From: JAHEKO01 sp965212505
Lineage (GTDB): Bacteria > Acidobacteriota > Thermoanaerobaculia > Multivoradales > JAHEKO01
Assembly (NCBI GenBank): GCA_965212505.1
Contig: OZ243123.1
Coordinates: forward strand, 4,650,001 to 4,714,000
DNA: 64,000 nucleotides
Reading direction: 5' to 3'
Each line of letters begins with the position of its first letter. Positions within the stretch are counted from its first letter, which is position 1. Shown here one piece after another: positions 30,502 to 40,050 of the stretch. The notes under the pieces are model-generated. The model ran no database searches, was not told the origin of the DNA, and was given only the letters and a program-made list of their open reading frames with translations. Position numbers and translations under genes: made by a program.

Positions 30502-30618
30502 CTAGATTCCACTCCAGTCTCTGGCGGAGCCCTCTCCGCCGTTCAAGAAGTCGTCTCGCATCGATGCGCGAGGGGGCGACCGGCTTGGCGGTCGCGCGTC
30601 GTTGGGTCTCGGTCGGCT

Positions 30619-31350
30619 CTAGGCCGGCGGACCGCGAAGCGATCGAGTCGGTCGATAGCCAGTTGCGGTGACGCCCACGAGAGCGGGTGCCAGGGGGGTA
30701 CAGAGGGCGAGGAGCGCGGCGCGCAACTCTCGCAAGAGCCCCTGCCAGCGCGGTGCCTGTTCTCGAGCGATCCAGGCGAGAAGATCTCGAGCGCGATCGA
30801 GATCACGCAATGGCTCGAGAAGGTAGACCTCGAGGCCGCGCTCTTCGAGCGCCCTGCGAAGGGTGGCGAGCGTAGCGTGGCAACACCAGTGAACGCTCGC
30901 TAGCTCAGCATCGAGGCAGATGTTGGTTGCGAGCAGGTAGAAGCCGCCGTCGGGAGACGGTCCGAGTACGACGCGCCGGCGTGAAGACCCGAGCCGGCCG
31001 AGCGCTTCCCGCACGTGGCGAGACTCAAGCCCCGGCACGTCGGAGCCCACCGCCACGACCGGTCCGTCCGCTTCCAGGCGTGCTGCCGAAAGAGCGTTTC
31101 GGAATCTCTCGCCGAACGAGGCGCCCGTCTGGCGAATCATGTGAGCCCCGGGCTCGGTCAGCTGCGGCTCGGTCGTAGCAACCTGAAGCCGGCAACCGGA
31201 AGTTCGCCCGGCGGTCAAAGCCGCGTCGAGGCTCTCCCGCAGAACGCTTCGTGTCAGCCCGTCGAATCGTCTCGGCAGGAGCCGCCGCTGCGCACACTCA
31301 CTCGCGGGAGTTCGGGCAAAGACGAGCAGACTCGGCTGGTGGGCTGTCAT
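30619..31350 (-). CDS. DUF2064/TIGR04282-type glycosyltransferase
   Basis: A 243-residue protein of the DUF2064 family (CofC-like nucleotidyltransferase/GT-A fold). Conserved parts are GASFGERFRNALSAA, VAVGSDVPGLESRHV and VVLGPSPDGGFYLL. The usual N-terminal PGKTKTRL is altered to SECAQRRLLPR. TIGR04282 members are annotated as arsenosugar-biosynthesis-associated transferases and often sit near arsM and arsS. ATG 31350 opens the minus-strand cluster; the stop is 117 bases before arsM. That gap contains two 7-bp GC hairpins (30524-30541 and about 30574-30594) without a T-tract. It supports an organoarsenical pathway, although the reaction is not proven for this family. Confidence 0.8.
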   Translation of the reverse strand: MTAHQPSLLVFARTPASECAQRRLLPRRFDGLTRSVLRESLDAALTAGRTSGCRLQVATTEPQLTEPGAHMIRQTGASFGERFRNALSAARLEADGPVVAVGSDVPGLESRHVREALGRLGSSRRRVVLGPSPDGGFYLLATNICLDAELASVHWCCHATLATLRRALEERGLEVYLLEPLRDLDRARDLLAWIAREQAPRWQGLLRELRAALLALCTPLAPALVGVTATGYRPTRSLRGPPA

Positions 31351-31440
31351 CTAGAAGGTGGGTACGAAGCGAGGGCGTTTGCGGATCGCTTCGGATGCGG
31401 CAGTCTATCTTGGCTCTCCGTTCGCTATGATCTCCCGGCT

Positions 31441-31860
31441 TTGGCCAGATACCTCGCGATCTCGCTGCCGCTCCTGGTACTCCTGATGGGCGGATTCACC
31501 TTCGTACTCGGCGCCGTCGGATTGAGCCCCTCTCTCGCCTCGTTGGAGCGAGCGGGTCTGGCGCGGCCCGAGGCGCTGCCGATCGGCCTCTCCGTTGCGG
31601 GTTGGCTGATCGAGACGCTCGCCCTGACGGCGCTCTTTCTCTTGATTCAAGATCGCACCGGCGCCTGGTGGATCGACGGCCTGGTCGCGGGCATGATCGG
31701 ATGGGTCTTCCGCGGTCCGATCCTGGTGTTGACGATCGTTTCGACCAGTCGTCTCGGCGTCGACCCCTGGTGGCCGATGGCCCTGCGGCTCCTGCTGCTC
31801 TACTCGATCTGTGGCCTCGCCCTCGCGATGATCGCCCGATCGGTTGGGCTCGAGCGATGA
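31441..31860 (+). CDS. Small four-helix membrane protein, coupled to type III PKS
   Basis: A 139-residue protein with four predicted transmembrane helices and short loops (cores SLPLLVLLMGGFTFVLGAV, VAGWLIETLALTALFLLI, GMIGWVFRGPILVLTIV and LLLLYSICGLALAM). I do not recognise the family. The start is TTG 31441, the only usable one before the first helix; no good ribosome site is seen. A TATGAT box lies at 31426-31431, which would give almost no leader. The stop overlaps the polyketide synthase start as ATGA, so it is probably needed together with that enzyme, perhaps at the membrane where a lipid product would be made. Confidence 0.6.
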   Translation: MARYLAISLPLLVLLMGGFTFVLGAVGLSPSLASLERAGLARPEALPIGLSVAGWLIETLALTALFLLIQDRTGAWWIDGLVAGMIGWVFRGPILVLTIVSTSRLGVDPWWPMALRLLLLYSICGLALAMIARSVGLER

Positions 31861-32939
31861 GCGGCGCACCACGAGTGGTCGCGGTCGGCAGTGCGTTTCC
31901 AGAGCACTACTACGAGCAGGAAGAGCTCCTGGCGGCCTTCCGCCGCGTCTGGGCGCCGAAGATCTTCAACCTTGCACGACTCGAACGACTCCACCGTAAC
32001 GTATTGGTCGGGAATCGCCATCTGGCACTGCCGCTCGAGAAGTACGAAGAGCTCGAGACGTGGGGCCAGGCGAACGACGCTTGGATCGAGGTGGCGCAGG
32101 ACGTCGGCGCGCGCGCTGTCTCCGACGCCCTCGAGCGCGCCGGTCTGTCGGTCGAGGACCCTGCGGCGATCTTCTTCGTGACGGTCACCGGTGTCGCCAC
32201 GCCGTCGATCGATGCTCGGTTGATCAACCGACTCGGTCTCTCGTCGAGCATCAAGCGCAACCCGATCTTTGGTCTCGGCTGTGTGGCGGGAGCCGCCGGC
32301 ATCGCCCGCGCGTCGGACTACGTGCGTGCCTTCCCCGATCAGGTCGCTGTACTGCTCTCGGTCGAGCTCTGCTCCTTGACCCTCCAGCAGAAGGACTTCT
32401 CGGTGGCCAACCTGATCTCCTCCGGACTCTTCGGAGACGGTGCGGCCGCAGCGGTTGTTGCCGGGGCCGAGTGCCCGTTGAACGACGCCCCTAGGGGGCC
32501 TCGAGTGGTCGCGACTCGCTCGATCTTCTACCCCGACTCCGAGCGGGTGATGGGCTGGGACATCTCGGAGAGCGGCTTCCAAGTTGTGCTCTCACCAGAG
32601 GTCCCTGAAGTCGTGCGACAGTTTCTTCGGCGCGACGTCGATGCGTTTCTCGGCGATCTCGACTTGGAGGTTGGCGACATCAACTCGTGGGTTGCCCACC
32701 CCGGCGGTCCGAAGGTCCTTCAGGCGATGGAAGAGTCGCTCGAGATCGAGGGCGGCGAGAAGGGGGCACTCGGCGTCACCTGGCGGAGCCTCAAAGAGGT
32801 CGGCAACCTCTCCTCCACCTCCGTGCTGCTAGTGCTCCAAGAGACGATGGCCGAGCACCGCCCCGAGCCTGGGAGCCTAGGAATGCTCCTCGCCCTCGGT
32901 CCGGGTTTCTGTTCGGAACTTGTGCTCCTCGAGTGGTAG
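31857..32939 (+). CDS. Type III polyketide synthase
   Basis: A 360-residue chalcone-synthase-like enzyme. The Cys-His-Asn triad is visible: C142 in FGLGCVAGAAG, H281 in WVAHPGGPK and N317 in EVGNLSSTS. The C-terminal ALGPGFCSELVLL loop is the family signature. Bacterial members extend a fatty acyl or other starter with malonyl-CoA to give alkylresorcinols or alkylpyrones. ATG 31857 overlaps the upstream TGA. Unusually, the partner methyltransferase, ACP, ligase and flavin monooxygenase are not adjacent but lie at 36382-40014. It converges with the next gene with no gap and no terminator. The starter chain length cannot be told. Confidence 0.95.
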   Translation: MSGAPRVVAVGSAFPEHYYEQEELLAAFRRVWAPKIFNLARLERLHRNVLVGNRHLALPLEKYEELETWGQANDAWIEVAQDVGARAVSDALERAGLSVEDPAAIFFVTVTGVATPSIDARLINRLGLSSSIKRNPIFGLGCVAGAAGIARASDYVRAFPDQVAVLLSVELCSLTLQQKDFSVANLISSGLFGDGAAAAVVAGAECPLNDAPRGPRVVATRSIFYPDSERVMGWDISESGFQVVLSPEVPEVVRQFLRRDVDAFLGDLDLEVGDINSWVAHPGGPKVLQAMEESLEIEGGEKGALGVTWRSLKEVGNLSSTSVLLVLQETMAEHRPEPGSLGMLLALGPGFCSELVLLEW

Positions 32940-33413
32940 CTACGGCGTCGCGTCGAGGAGCGAGCACCAGAAGGTCACGGCGGTGAGCTTCTTGTTGCCC
33001 TTGAGGTTCAGCTCGGCGACCAGCGCCACCTGCTGGGCGAAGCCCGCTCGACGCGGGATCGGATAGTCGAAGGTCACGATGCCGTTCTTGTTGGTCTTGG
33101 CGGTCTGATCTTCGAACACTTCGATCTCCGCGTAGGTGTTGGCGTCGACCAGTCGCGCCGAGACGGTCCCCTTCACGCCTTTGCGCGGCTCGCTGCTCAC
33201 AAGGGCGTCGATTGCACAGGTGGCGGACAGCTCGTCCTCGAGGATGCCGCCAACCACGACAGGGCCAGGTTCCTCGACGTCCTTGGCCTTGGTCTCCTGG
33301 TCGTGGGTGACCGTCGACGCGGCGTTGTTCGTTCCGGTATCGGCGCCCAGAGGAGAGAGGGCGAAGAGGAAGAACACGAGCGCGAAAGCGAGCCTGCACG
33401 AGAGCTTCGTCAT
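32940..33413 (-). CDS. Small exported protein, paralogue of the upstream gene
   Basis: A 157-residue protein with a signal peptide (core LAFALVFFLFALSPL). The mature part is mostly beta-strand by eye, with an N-terminal spacer of acidic residues. I do not recognise a family. Its pattern TNKNGIVTFDYPIP, then an alanine/valine strand, then KKLTAVTFWC, parallels TKKDGWTKPIVVP and KKKTDEIRLRC in the gene at 33425-33928, so the two are likely diverged duplicates. ATG 33413 has AGGAGG 7 bases upstream; the frame is open further 5' without a site. Confidence 0.7.
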   Translation of the reverse strand: MTKLSCRLAFALVFFLFALSPLGADTGTNNAASTVTHDQETKAKDVEEPGPVVVGGILEDELSATCAIDALVSSEPRKGVKGTVSARLVDANTYAEIEVFEDQTAKTNKNGIVTFDYPIPRRAGFAQQVALVAELNLKGNKKLTAVTFWCSLLDATP

Positions 33414-33424
33414 TCGTCGTCCTC

Positions 33425-33928
33425 CTAGCTGCAGGCCGGGTCGCTCGACCCGTTGCAGAGATCGCCAAAGCCGTAGATACAGCGCAAGCGAATCTCGTCG
33501 GTTTTCTTCTTGTTGACGGGGTCGGCGGTCGCGGTGAGCACCGAGTTCGCGGGAGCGGCGCCGAGAAGTGGCGGCACCACGATCGGCTTCGTCCATCCGT
33601 CTTTCTTCGTGCGCTTGGTTTCCGTGGTGTCACTCAAGAGATTGCGCTCCGCATCGTGAATACGGAAGCGCACGTCCGACTTGACTCCTTTGAGAGCGCC
33701 GAACACCGCGCAGCGGATCTCCTTGGCCTGGCCGCTGGAGGCCGAGAGTGGTATCAGCACGGTCAGCACACCGCTCGAGAAGGTGTTGGCGGCCGCCTCG
33801 GCGTCTTTGGTCTGTGCGGCCTCGGCCTCGCTGAAGCGACGGACCTCGGCGGCACCGGCTGAGTCAACCGGGGCGAACGAGCACAGCACGACCGCGACGA
33901 GCGAGAGGATGGTGCACCTGCGAGTCAT
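33425..33928 (-). CDS. Small exported protein of unknown function
   Basis: A 167-residue protein with a signal peptide cut near SAGAAEV. The remainder looks like one immunoglobulin-like or similar beta domain (DVRFRIHDAERN, VLTATADPV) with four C-terminal cysteines that may form disulfides. No family is recognised. ATG 33928 is chosen because AGGAGG stands 4 bases before it. The related gene at 32940-33413 lies 11 bases downstream, so they form one operon. Confidence 0.7.
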   Translation of the reverse strand: MTRRCTILSLVAVVLCSFAPVDSAGAAEVRRFSEAEAAQTKDAEAAANTFSSGVLTVLIPLSASSGQAKEIRCAVFGALKGVKSDVRFRIHDAERNLLSDTTETKRTKKDGWTKPIVVPPLLGAAPANSVLTATADPVNKKKTDEIRLRCIYGFGDLCNGSSDPACS

Positions 33929-33997
33929 CGTTCCTCCTTTCCTCTCGGGTGAGCGCATACAGCCTACAGCACGCCTCTCCGGCGGATGAAAGGAGCC

Positions 33998-34834
<837 letters not shown>

Positions 34835-35059
34835 GGTGATCGAACCTATCGCGGATCTTGAGGACCGACAATTGTAGCTTCCGCTTGGCGAAGCGGGATC
34901 GTGGATCGGGGGACCGTCTGTGCCGTGAAGCGCCAACATCGCGGATGCCGCTGCATTCCCGGTGGATAGAATCGAATGTACTCCTACAACTTGCAGCGAC
35001 TCGTCCCTCGACTGCCGGTTGTGGTCTAGAAACCCGCTTGTGAGGGGTGGAGGTGTTAG

Positions 35060-36184
35060 ATGCCAAGACGAGCAGCACTCATGGCGGCGCAGACGATTCT
35101 GATTCTCTGGGCACATCAGGCATTGGCGACTGCCCCGCTCCCGGTGACGCCAAAAGCCGAAGCTGGTGGGGGTGTCGCCACGATGTTTACGCCCTGCCCG
35201 ACGTTCCATTGGGTAGAGAGCCCTGAAGCCCGTCGATACGAGCTGGTCGTCTTCGACGCGGAGGCGTCCGAGCTCTATCGGGTCGAGCTCCCCGCGGGCG
35301 CCCAGATGTGGACTCCGACAATCGACCGTTGTTTTGAGCCTGGTCTTCAGTACGCCTGGGCTTTGCGCGCCGTCGTAGACGAGTCGACTGAGCTCTGGTC
35401 CGATGTTGTGCTCTTTCGGGTCACGCGCCCAGGCGCTTTGACGAGAGGCCGGCGATCCGACAATGAAGAGCTTCCCATCTCGCCGGCTCCCAGTGAGTCG
35501 AGCGGCACTCAGTCGCCGCCGCCGAGTTCACCGCTGCCGACCGAAGGCCCTGGTCTCCTCGCCCCAGAGCGTCAGCGAGTCGTGTCGGGCGAGCAAACGA
35601 AGACGGCCGGTATCTCGATCAGCTCTGCGATCAGCGTCGACGACAACCTCCACGCGACAACCGGTGACACGCCGACGCTCCGCCTGGAGCAAGACGGCTC
35701 TGGCAGCTTCACTCCACAGACTTGGGACATCCGAGCGAACGAGACAGACTTCCGCATCGTAGATGTCGACGCCGACGAGACGCGCTTCAGGATCGATCGA
35801 TCGAGCGGGCTGGTAAGCGGCGCCTTCGCAATCGCCTCCGATTGGATCACGCCAAGCACCTATACCGGTTCCGATGTCTTTGGGGTCCTCAATTTTCGAG
35901 CGGTTATCTCCGCCCCGGAGATCACCCAGGAGGTGATCGATTCGGGCGCAGTTGTCGTCTATGGGAATCTGCTGTCCTATGCGGTGGGTTTCTGGCCGCC
36001 AGGAGAGGTCGCCCAGTTGCCGATCACGACGGTTTATGTCGCGGGCGACATTTTCTACGAGGACCGATGGTCGTACCGCTTGAACCCGGGTTCGCTGGAG
36101 ATTCACGTCACGAATAACGAGGATCTCTACTCGACGTTCCCTTCGGGGGCAGAGTTTCGGTACGTGGTGATACCGCCCCCTTAG
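35060..36184 (+). CDS. Exported protein of unknown function with proline-rich linker
   Basis: A 374-residue protein. A short signal peptide ends near ALATAPL. Residues about 45-125 look like a fibronectin/Ig-like fold (PTFHWVESPEARRYELVVF, QYAWALRAVVDE). A low-complexity Ser/Pro linker (PPPSSPLPTEGPG) and a C-terminal beta-rich domain with no recognised family follow. GGAGG stands 6 bases before the ATG. The 225 bases upstream are non-coding and shared with the divergent FKBP gene. The base composition seems slightly lower in GC than in neighbours. The function is unknown. Confidence 0.65.
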   Translation: MPRRAALMAAQTILILWAHQALATAPLPVTPKAEAGGGVATMFTPCPTFHWVESPEARRYELVVFDAEASELYRVELPAGAQMWTPTIDRCFEPGLQYAWALRAVVDESTELWSDVVLFRVTRPGALTRGRRSDNEELPISPAPSESSGTQSPPPSSPLPTEGPGLLAPERQRVVSGEQTKTAGISISSAISVDDNLHATTGDTPTLRLEQDGSGSFTPQTWDIRANETDFRIVDVDADETRFRIDRSSGLVSGAFAIASDWITPSTYTGSDVFGVLNFRAVISAPEITQEVIDSGAVVVYGNLLSYAVGFWPPGEVAQLPITTVYVAGDIFYEDRWSYRLNPGSLEIHVTNNEDLYSTFPSGAEFRYVVIPPP

Positions 36185-36381
36185 CGGCCACGTGACGCCG
36201 CGTCCGACTTGGCCGGAGTGGAACGGCGTGCGAGCCCGAGATCAGGTGGCCCGAGGCCTGCGGTCCGAGCTTCAAGATGACGAGAAGTCGCAGGAGACAG
36301 GGTCAGCGGCTGAGGAGGGCGAAACGTCTCGAGCGCCGAGGTCGCGCGCGAGTGCGAGAAGCCGCGACATAATCACCCGCG

Positions 36382-36960
36382 GTGCTGGACATCCTCGCTC
36401 TCGATAGCCGAACCCTTTACCTGCTCCTGATCGTCGCGATTGTTCTCGAGCGGCTGGTGGAGCTGCGCATCACCCAACGGAACCTCGCCTGGGCGATGCA
36501 GAACGGCGGCATCGAAGCGGGGCGCGGGCACTACCCGGTGATGGTCGCGCTGCACACGGCGTTCTTGATTGCCGGGCCGGCCGAAGTCCTCTTGCTCGAC
36601 AGACCGTTCATCGCGGGGCTCGGCTTCCCGATGCTGGCGGTCGTCCTTCTCGGCATGGGGCTCCGCTACTGGGCGGTCACGACGCTCGGCAAGCGATGGA
36701 CGACACGGGTGGTGTGCGTGCCGGGCCTGCCGGTCGTCACGGGTGGGCCGTATCGATTCGTGCGCCACCCAAACTACGTGGCGGTGGTGCTCGAGATCTT
36801 CGCGCTGCCGCTCGTCCACTCAGCGTGGCTGACGGCGCTGGTGTTCACGGTTGCGAACCTCTTCCTGCTGCGCACTCGTATTCGGGTCGAGGAAGAGGCG
36901 CTCGAGGAGTTCAACGACTACCGAGAAGGTTTTCGCGCGGCGCGGGCGAGTTCGACATGA
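36382..36960 (+). CDS. Isoprenylcysteine carboxyl methyltransferase-like protein (SrsB/BpsB-type)
   Basis: A 192-residue membrane methyltransferase of the ICMT family. Hydrophobic helices are followed by the SAM-binding C-terminal signature GPYRFVRHPNYVAVVLE and the terminal R-x-x-x-EE-x-x-L segment (RIRVEEEAL). In Bacillus (BpsB) and Streptomyces (SrsB), relatives O-methylate the alkylpyrones or alkylresorcinols made by a type III polyketide synthase. The GTG at 36382 is the start. The stop overlaps the ACP start as ATGA. Together with the synthase at 31857 it supports methylation of a phenolic lipid or pyrone. Confidence 0.85.
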   Translation: MLDILALDSRTLYLLLIVAIVLERLVELRITQRNLAWAMQNGGIEAGRGHYPVMVALHTAFLIAGPAEVLLLDRPFIAGLGFPMLAVVLLGMGLRYWAVTTLGKRWTTRVVCVPGLPVVTGGPYRFVRHPNYVAVVLEIFALPLVHSAWLTALVFTVANLFLLRTRIRVEEEALEEFNDYREGFRAARASST

Positions 36961-37196
36961 CGGCCGAAGAGATCCTGAGCGAGATTCGACAGCTCGCGCG
37001 CGAACGGTTGGCGTTGGAGATGACGGTCGAGCCGGCGAGTCGGCTGGTCGAAGATCTGGGGCTCGATTCGCTGCGACTCCAGGCGCTCGCGATCGAGGTC
37101 GAGAATCACTTTCGGATCTGCCTCGAGCCCGAGGACGAAGAGTCGATCCGCACCATCGGCGATCTCGTCTCGACGATCGACGGGAAGTTGGCGTGA
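36957..37196 (+). CDS. Acyl carrier protein
   Basis: A 79-residue acyl carrier protein with the phosphopantetheine attachment site LGLDSLRLQ (Ser38) in an acidic four-helix fold. It is coupled on both sides: ATG 36957 overlaps the methyltransferase stop, and its own stop overlaps the ligase start as GTGA. It is therefore a dedicated carrier for this operon and not the housekeeping AcpP of fatty acid synthesis. It probably receives the acyl chain from the next gene's adenylate. Confidence 0.92.
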   Translation: MTAEEILSEIRQLARERLALEMTVEPASRLVEDLGLDSLRLQALAIEVENHFRICLEPEDEESIRTIGDLVSTIDGKLA

Positions 37197-38878
37197 CGGC
37201 GGAGCCATCGCTCGTGGCGCGAGTCGCCGGCACCTTGAGCGAGTCCCTGGCGCGAGCGGCGCTCGATCCCGCGACCGGCGTACGACTCGTCGATCGCCGG
37301 GAGGCCGAGACCTGGCTGCCGTGGTCCGAAGTGCTGTCGACTGCGGAGCGGGTTGCGGGAGGGCTGCAGGCGTCCGGCGTCGAGCCCGGAGACCGAGTCG
37401 GTCTGATCTTCGGTACCGGTCGTGAGCTGATCGAAGCCTACTTCGGCGCCTCGCTCGCCGGAGCCATCCCGGCCAGCCTCGCGCCGCCACCGCGACTCGG
37501 CGGCCTCGAGGGTTACGTCGAGCGGGTGAGGGCGATGTTGAGCGCCGCCGACGCGAAGCTGGTTCTCGCCGAAGACCGATCGAAGCGCCGCCTCGGAGAC
37601 GCGGTCGATCCGACTCCGATGCGAACACTTGCGGAGCTCCCGGAAGGAAAACGAGTCGATCTGCCGCCCGTGAGTCCAGGCGACGTGGCGATGATTCAGT
37701 TCTCTTCGGGAACCGAGCTCAAACCCAAGCCGGCGGCGCTTTCGCATCGAGCGATTCTCGGACAGGCGAGGCTCTTGAACGGCTACTGGCCGGAGACCGG
37801 CGTCACGCACCGCGGCTGCTCTTGGCTGCCGCTCTACCACGACATGGGGTTGATCGGCTGCCTGTTGGTGGCTCTCGAGCGGCCGGGGGAGTTGGTACTC
37901 CTGCCGCCCGAGGTGTTCGCGGCGCGACCGGCGATCTGGCTGCGAACGATCTCGCGTTACCAGGCAACCATCTCACCCGCCACGAACTTCGCCTATGCCC
38001 ACTGTCTCGACTCCATTCGCGACGACGAGCTAGAAGGGGTCGATCTGTCGAGCTGGAGCGTGGCGCTCAACGGCGCCGAGCCGATCAGCGCCGACGTCAT
38101 GCGCCGCTTCGCTGAGCGCTTCGCCCGATGGGGCTTCCCCGCCGAAGCGTTGACACCGGTTTACGGCCTCGCGGAGGCGTCGTTGGCGGTGACGTTTTCG
38201 GAGGTCGACTCGCCCTTCTCGAGTCGCCGCTTCGATCGCGAGCGACTCGCCGAGGGCTGTCGCGTGAAGGAAGACTCGGACGGGCGGGAGCTGGTTTCGG
38301 TCGGCTCGCCGGTGCCGGGGTTCGAGGTGTCGATTCGCGACGCCGAAGGCGGTGACCTGGCCGAGGAGACCGTCGGCCGAATCTGGTCGAGAGGCCCCAC
38401 CCTCATGGAGGGCTACCTCGGTCGAGAAGATCTGACGCGAGAAGTGCTGCGCGACGGCTGGCTCGACACTGGAGACCTCGGTTTCCTCCACGGCGGTGAG
38501 GGCGACGCCCAGGAAGCCCGCCAGCTCTTCATCTGCGGTCGTGCGAAAGACGTGATCATCGTGCGCGGCAGCAATCATTCTGCGGTGGAGCTCGAGCAGG
38601 CGGCGGAGACGGTTGACGGTGCGCGCGTGGGCGGCGCGGCGGCGGTCGCCGACTTGGCCGACGGCCACGAACGTGTGGTGCTGTTTGTGGAGCGACTCCG
38701 AGGGAGTGCCCCCGGGAGCCTCACCGAGCCGTGTCGGGAGGCGGTGCTCGCGCGTACCGGTGTCGACGTGGACGAAGTGGTCGAGCTCGCGCCCGATTCG
38801 CTCCCCAGAACCTCCTCCGGGAAGGTCCGCCGTGCCGAGGTTCTGCGGCGACACCTCGCCCGAGAAGGCGGTCGATAG
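37193..38878 (+). CDS. Fatty acyl-AMP ligase (FAAL family)
   Basis: A 561-residue adenylate-forming enzyme of the FAAL/FadD32-like type. The phosphate loop is QFSSGTELKPKPAALSH. The FAAL signature WLPLYHDMGLIG is present, followed by NGAEPI, YGLAEASLAV, DGWLDTGDLGFL and the hinge ICGRAKDVIIVRG; the C-terminal lysine is in TSSGKVRR. FAALs activate free fatty acids as acyl-AMP and pass them to an acyl carrier protein and not to CoA. GTG 37193 overlaps the ACP stop, so ligase and carrier are a matched pair. It probably supplies the starter for the type III polyketide synthase. Confidence 0.92.
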   Translation: MTAEPSLVARVAGTLSESLARAALDPATGVRLVDRREAETWLPWSEVLSTAERVAGGLQASGVEPGDRVGLIFGTGRELIEAYFGASLAGAIPASLAPPPRLGGLEGYVERVRAMLSAADAKLVLAEDRSKRRLGDAVDPTPMRTLAELPEGKRVDLPPVSPGDVAMIQFSSGTELKPKPAALSHRAILGQARLLNGYWPETGVTHRGCSWLPLYHDMGLIGCLLVALERPGELVLLPPEVFAARPAIWLRTISRYQATISPATNFAYAHCLDSIRDDELEGVDLSSWSVALNGAEPISADVMRRFAERFARWGFPAEALTPVYGLAEASLAVTFSEVDSPFSSRRFDRERLAEGCRVKEDSDGRELVSVGSPVPGFEVSIRDAEGGDLAEETVGRIWSRGPTLMEGYLGREDLTREVLRDGWLDTGDLGFLHGGEGDAQEARQLFICGRAKDVIIVRGSNHSAVELEQAAETVDGARVGGAAAVADLADGHERVVLFVERLRGSAPGSLTEPCREAVLARTGVDVDEVVELAPDSLPRTSSGKVRRAEVLRRHLAREGGR

Positions 38879-38880
38879 CG

Positions 38881-40014
38881 ATGGCGGCCTCCGGGCCGGT
38901 GCTGATTGTCGGTGGTGGCCCTGTGGGCTTGGCGACCGCGATCGCTCTTCGACTGCGCGGCATTCCGGTTCGGGTGATCGATCCGCGAACGCCGCCGATC
39001 GACAAGGCGTGCGGCGAAGGCCTGATGCCCGATGGCGTCGCTTGGCTCGAGCGAGCGGGGGTCGAAATCCCCTCCGAAGGCGCACGTTTTTGTGGCATTC
39101 GTTATCTCGATGGCGAGACCGTAGCTGAAGCGCGCTTCCCCGCGGGTGCCGGGCTGGGCGTTCGCCGACATCGGCTTCATGCAGCGTTGGTCGAGCGAGC
39201 GGAGGTTCTCGGCACGCAACTCGACTGGGGAGTGCGCGCCCTCGGGCTCTCGGACAGCGGTGTCGAGACGTCCCACGGTGTGGCGTCCGCGGCCTATCTG
39301 GTTGGCGCCGACGGCCTCGGCTCGCGAATGCGCCGCTGGGCGGGCCTCTCCGACGGTCGATCTTCGGCGCAGCGCCGTACGGGAATTCGGCGACACTTCC
39401 GAGTGCCCCCCTGGAGCGACCTGGTCGAGGTCTACTGGGCTGACGATTGCGAGGCGTACGTGACGCCCGTTTCCGAGGGAGAGACCGGGGTGGCGATCCT
39501 GGCGAGCGGCCGAGGCGTCGACTTCGAGGCCGGGCTTCAGCGCTTCCCCGCGCTTGCGCGCCGGTTGGAGGGCGCCGAGGCCAGCTCGATCGACCGCGGA
39601 GCCGGGCCGCTGTGGCGGCGCGCGCGGAAGGTGCGAGCCGGAACGCTTGCGCTCGTGGGCGACGCCGCGGGTTATCTCGACGCCATCACCGGCGAAGGGA
39701 TGGCGCTCGGCTTCCACGAGGCCGAGGCGCTCGCCGATGCGATCGAGGCCGGCGACCTGCGGAGCTACGAACGCGACTTCCGTCGGCTGAGTCGACTGCC
39801 CTTCGGGCTGATTCGACTCCTGCTCTTCGCCGAGCGTCACCCGAGCGTCCGTCGCCGGATGGTGCGCACACTGGCGCGGGAGCCGGAGCTGTTCGCGCGT
39901 CTCCTGGCCATTCACACGCGTGAGCGGGCGCCAACCAGTCTCGGCGTCGGCGGCGCTCTGCGCTTTGTGCGCGGAATGGTGAGCCCGGCTGCACAACGAA
40001 CAGTGCACGGCTGA
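38881..40014 (+). CDS. FAD-dependent aromatic hydroxylase-like monooxygenase
   Basis: A 377-residue group A flavoprotein. The FAD-binding motif is VGGGPVGLATAIALRLRG (residues 10-27), the middle DG motif is LVGADGLGSRMRR and the second FAD motif is LVGDAAGYLDAITGEG. It belongs to the p-hydroxybenzoate hydroxylase/geranylgeranyl reductase superfamily. In the Streptomyces srs operon, the flavin enzyme SrsC hydroxylates the alkylresorcinol ring; this gene occupies the equivalent role here. ATG 38881 follows the ligase stop by 2 bases. Confidence 0.88.
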   Translation: MAASGPVLIVGGGPVGLATAIALRLRGIPVRVIDPRTPPIDKACGEGLMPDGVAWLERAGVEIPSEGARFCGIRYLDGETVAEARFPAGAGLGVRRHRLHAALVERAEVLGTQLDWGVRALGLSDSGVETSHGVASAAYLVGADGLGSRMRRWAGLSDGRSSAQRRTGIRRHFRVPPWSDLVEVYWADDCEAYVTPVSEGETGVAILASGRGVDFEAGLQRFPALARRLEGAEASSIDRGAGPLWRRARKVRAGTLALVGDAAGYLDAITGEGMALGFHEAEALADAIEAGDLRSYERDFRRLSRLPFGLIRLLLFAERHPSVRRRMVRTLAREPELFARLLAIHTRERAPTSLGVGGALRFVRGMVSPAAQRTVHG

Positions 40015-40050
40015 GGTAGAGTTTTTCTCCGCCCGCGAGGGCTCTCGATC

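Noticed and set aside
30502..30618. Two GC hairpins as a terminator between the DUF2064 gene and arsM
   Set aside because: Stems are short (7 bp) and lack a following T-run; not enough for a terminator call.
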